From NCBI GenBank assembly GCA_029934755.1, contig JAOZLQ010000138.1:1-6386 (forward strand): DNA of 6,386 bases, read 5' to 3'. A program made the position numbers and the translations under genes. Origin of the DNA: Desulfuromusa sp. (GTDB lineage Bacteria > Desulfobacterota > Desulfuromonadia > Desulfuromonadales > Geopsychrobacteraceae). This document shows, piece by piece, positions 6,096-6,386 of the stretch (its first letter is position 1; every line of letters begins with the position of its first letter). The notes below the pieces were generated by a model. It was not told where the DNA came from, made no database searches, and saw nothing but the letters and a program-made list of their open reading frames with translations.

Positions 6096-6386
6096 AAAAG
6101 AACATTGGTTTTCCTTGCGGCGATGGATTTTAAACTTGCAATATTCAACCGATAAATTTTATCGCCCCTGCGTTAATATCCCGATACGATCCATTTTTTT
6201 AATATTTCCGCGATTCACTCAACGGTTAATAACATGGTGGTAACCAGGAAAATCGATTCGGGGTTTGCGTGGCTTAATCGCTCTCATTCGCAAGGAAACT
6301 GCATTACTTCACTTTTTCAGTTAAAAGTAAACGGTTCTATCCACCAAACAAAGGTTGCGGTTGAGTAATGCCGCCCCAAATGGTTC

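Larger units (their letters stand above)
5859..6386. other. Gene-poor stretch upstream of xrtA
   Basis: No convincing coding sequence is seen. The longest frame (5995-6243, plus strand) opens at TTG, lacks a Shine-Dalgarno site and its product is a low-information mix of aromatic and basic residues. At the right edge two minus-strand frames stay open for just over 20 codons and stop at 6321 and 6317; one could be the 3' end of the preceding gene, but I recognise neither. The stretch contains a 12-bp palindrome (6084-6095), a 15-bp imperfect palindrome CGATAAATTTTATCG (6150-6164) and 10-bp inverted arms TTTCCTTGCG (6110-6119) and CGCAAGGAAA (6289-6298). No sigma-54 -24/-12 promoter was found by eye. 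Confidence 0.5.

Noticed and set aside
5995..6243. 82-codon plus-strand frame upstream of xrtA
   Set aside because: TTG start without a ribosome site, AT-driven composition rich in Phe/Ile/Trp/Arg, no recognisable domain.
6317..6386. Possible 3' end of a minus-strand gene at the right edge
   Set aside because: Two frames are open for just over 20 codons, giving short peptides I cannot assign; too little sequence to call a gene.

Overview
The window reads as part of an exosortase A / PEP-CTERM protein-sorting locus from a Gram-negative bacterium, most likely a deltaproteobacterium of the Desulfuromonadales (Geobacter/Pelobacter/Desulfuromonas-like). The basis is gene content: an XrtA-type exosortase, an EpsI-family partner and the dedicated two-component pair PrsK/PrsR occur together, and they are accompanied by a repeat-flanked GxxExxY gene. 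Base composition is AT-leaning by eye. The lineage is an inference; no rRNA or housekeeping marker is present.

All convincing genes lie on the minus strand, so transcription runs right to left. From the right: a stretch of about 530 bases with no convincing gene and possible promoter elements (5859-6386); xrtA (5022-5858, GTG start); a unit of about 526 bp bounded by near-perfect 30-bp inverted repeats and carrying a GxxExxY gene with a probable N-terminal frameshift (4488-5013); epsI (3829-4467); a regulatory-looking gap with a 14-bp palindrome over a possible promoter (3575-3828); a small secreted ComEA-like helix-hairpin-helix protein (3278-3574); a rho-independent terminator (about 3209-3251); prsK (1118-3181); and prsR (1-1065), which begins with TTG and is cut by the left edge.

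Family knowledge suggests how the parts work together. XrtA is the inner-membrane cysteine protease/transpeptidase that processes PEP-CTERM proteins during export. EpsI is its usual partner, either adjacent or fused. PrsK is a multi-TM sensor kinase and PrsR a sigma-54 activator that control PEP-CTERM targets. No PEP-CTERM substrate gene lies inside the window.

The least ordinary part is the repeat-bounded GxxExxY unit. It fills almost exactly the gap between the xrtA stop and the epsI start, two genes normally next to each other. An A8 run puts its natural ATG out of frame with the conserved domain.
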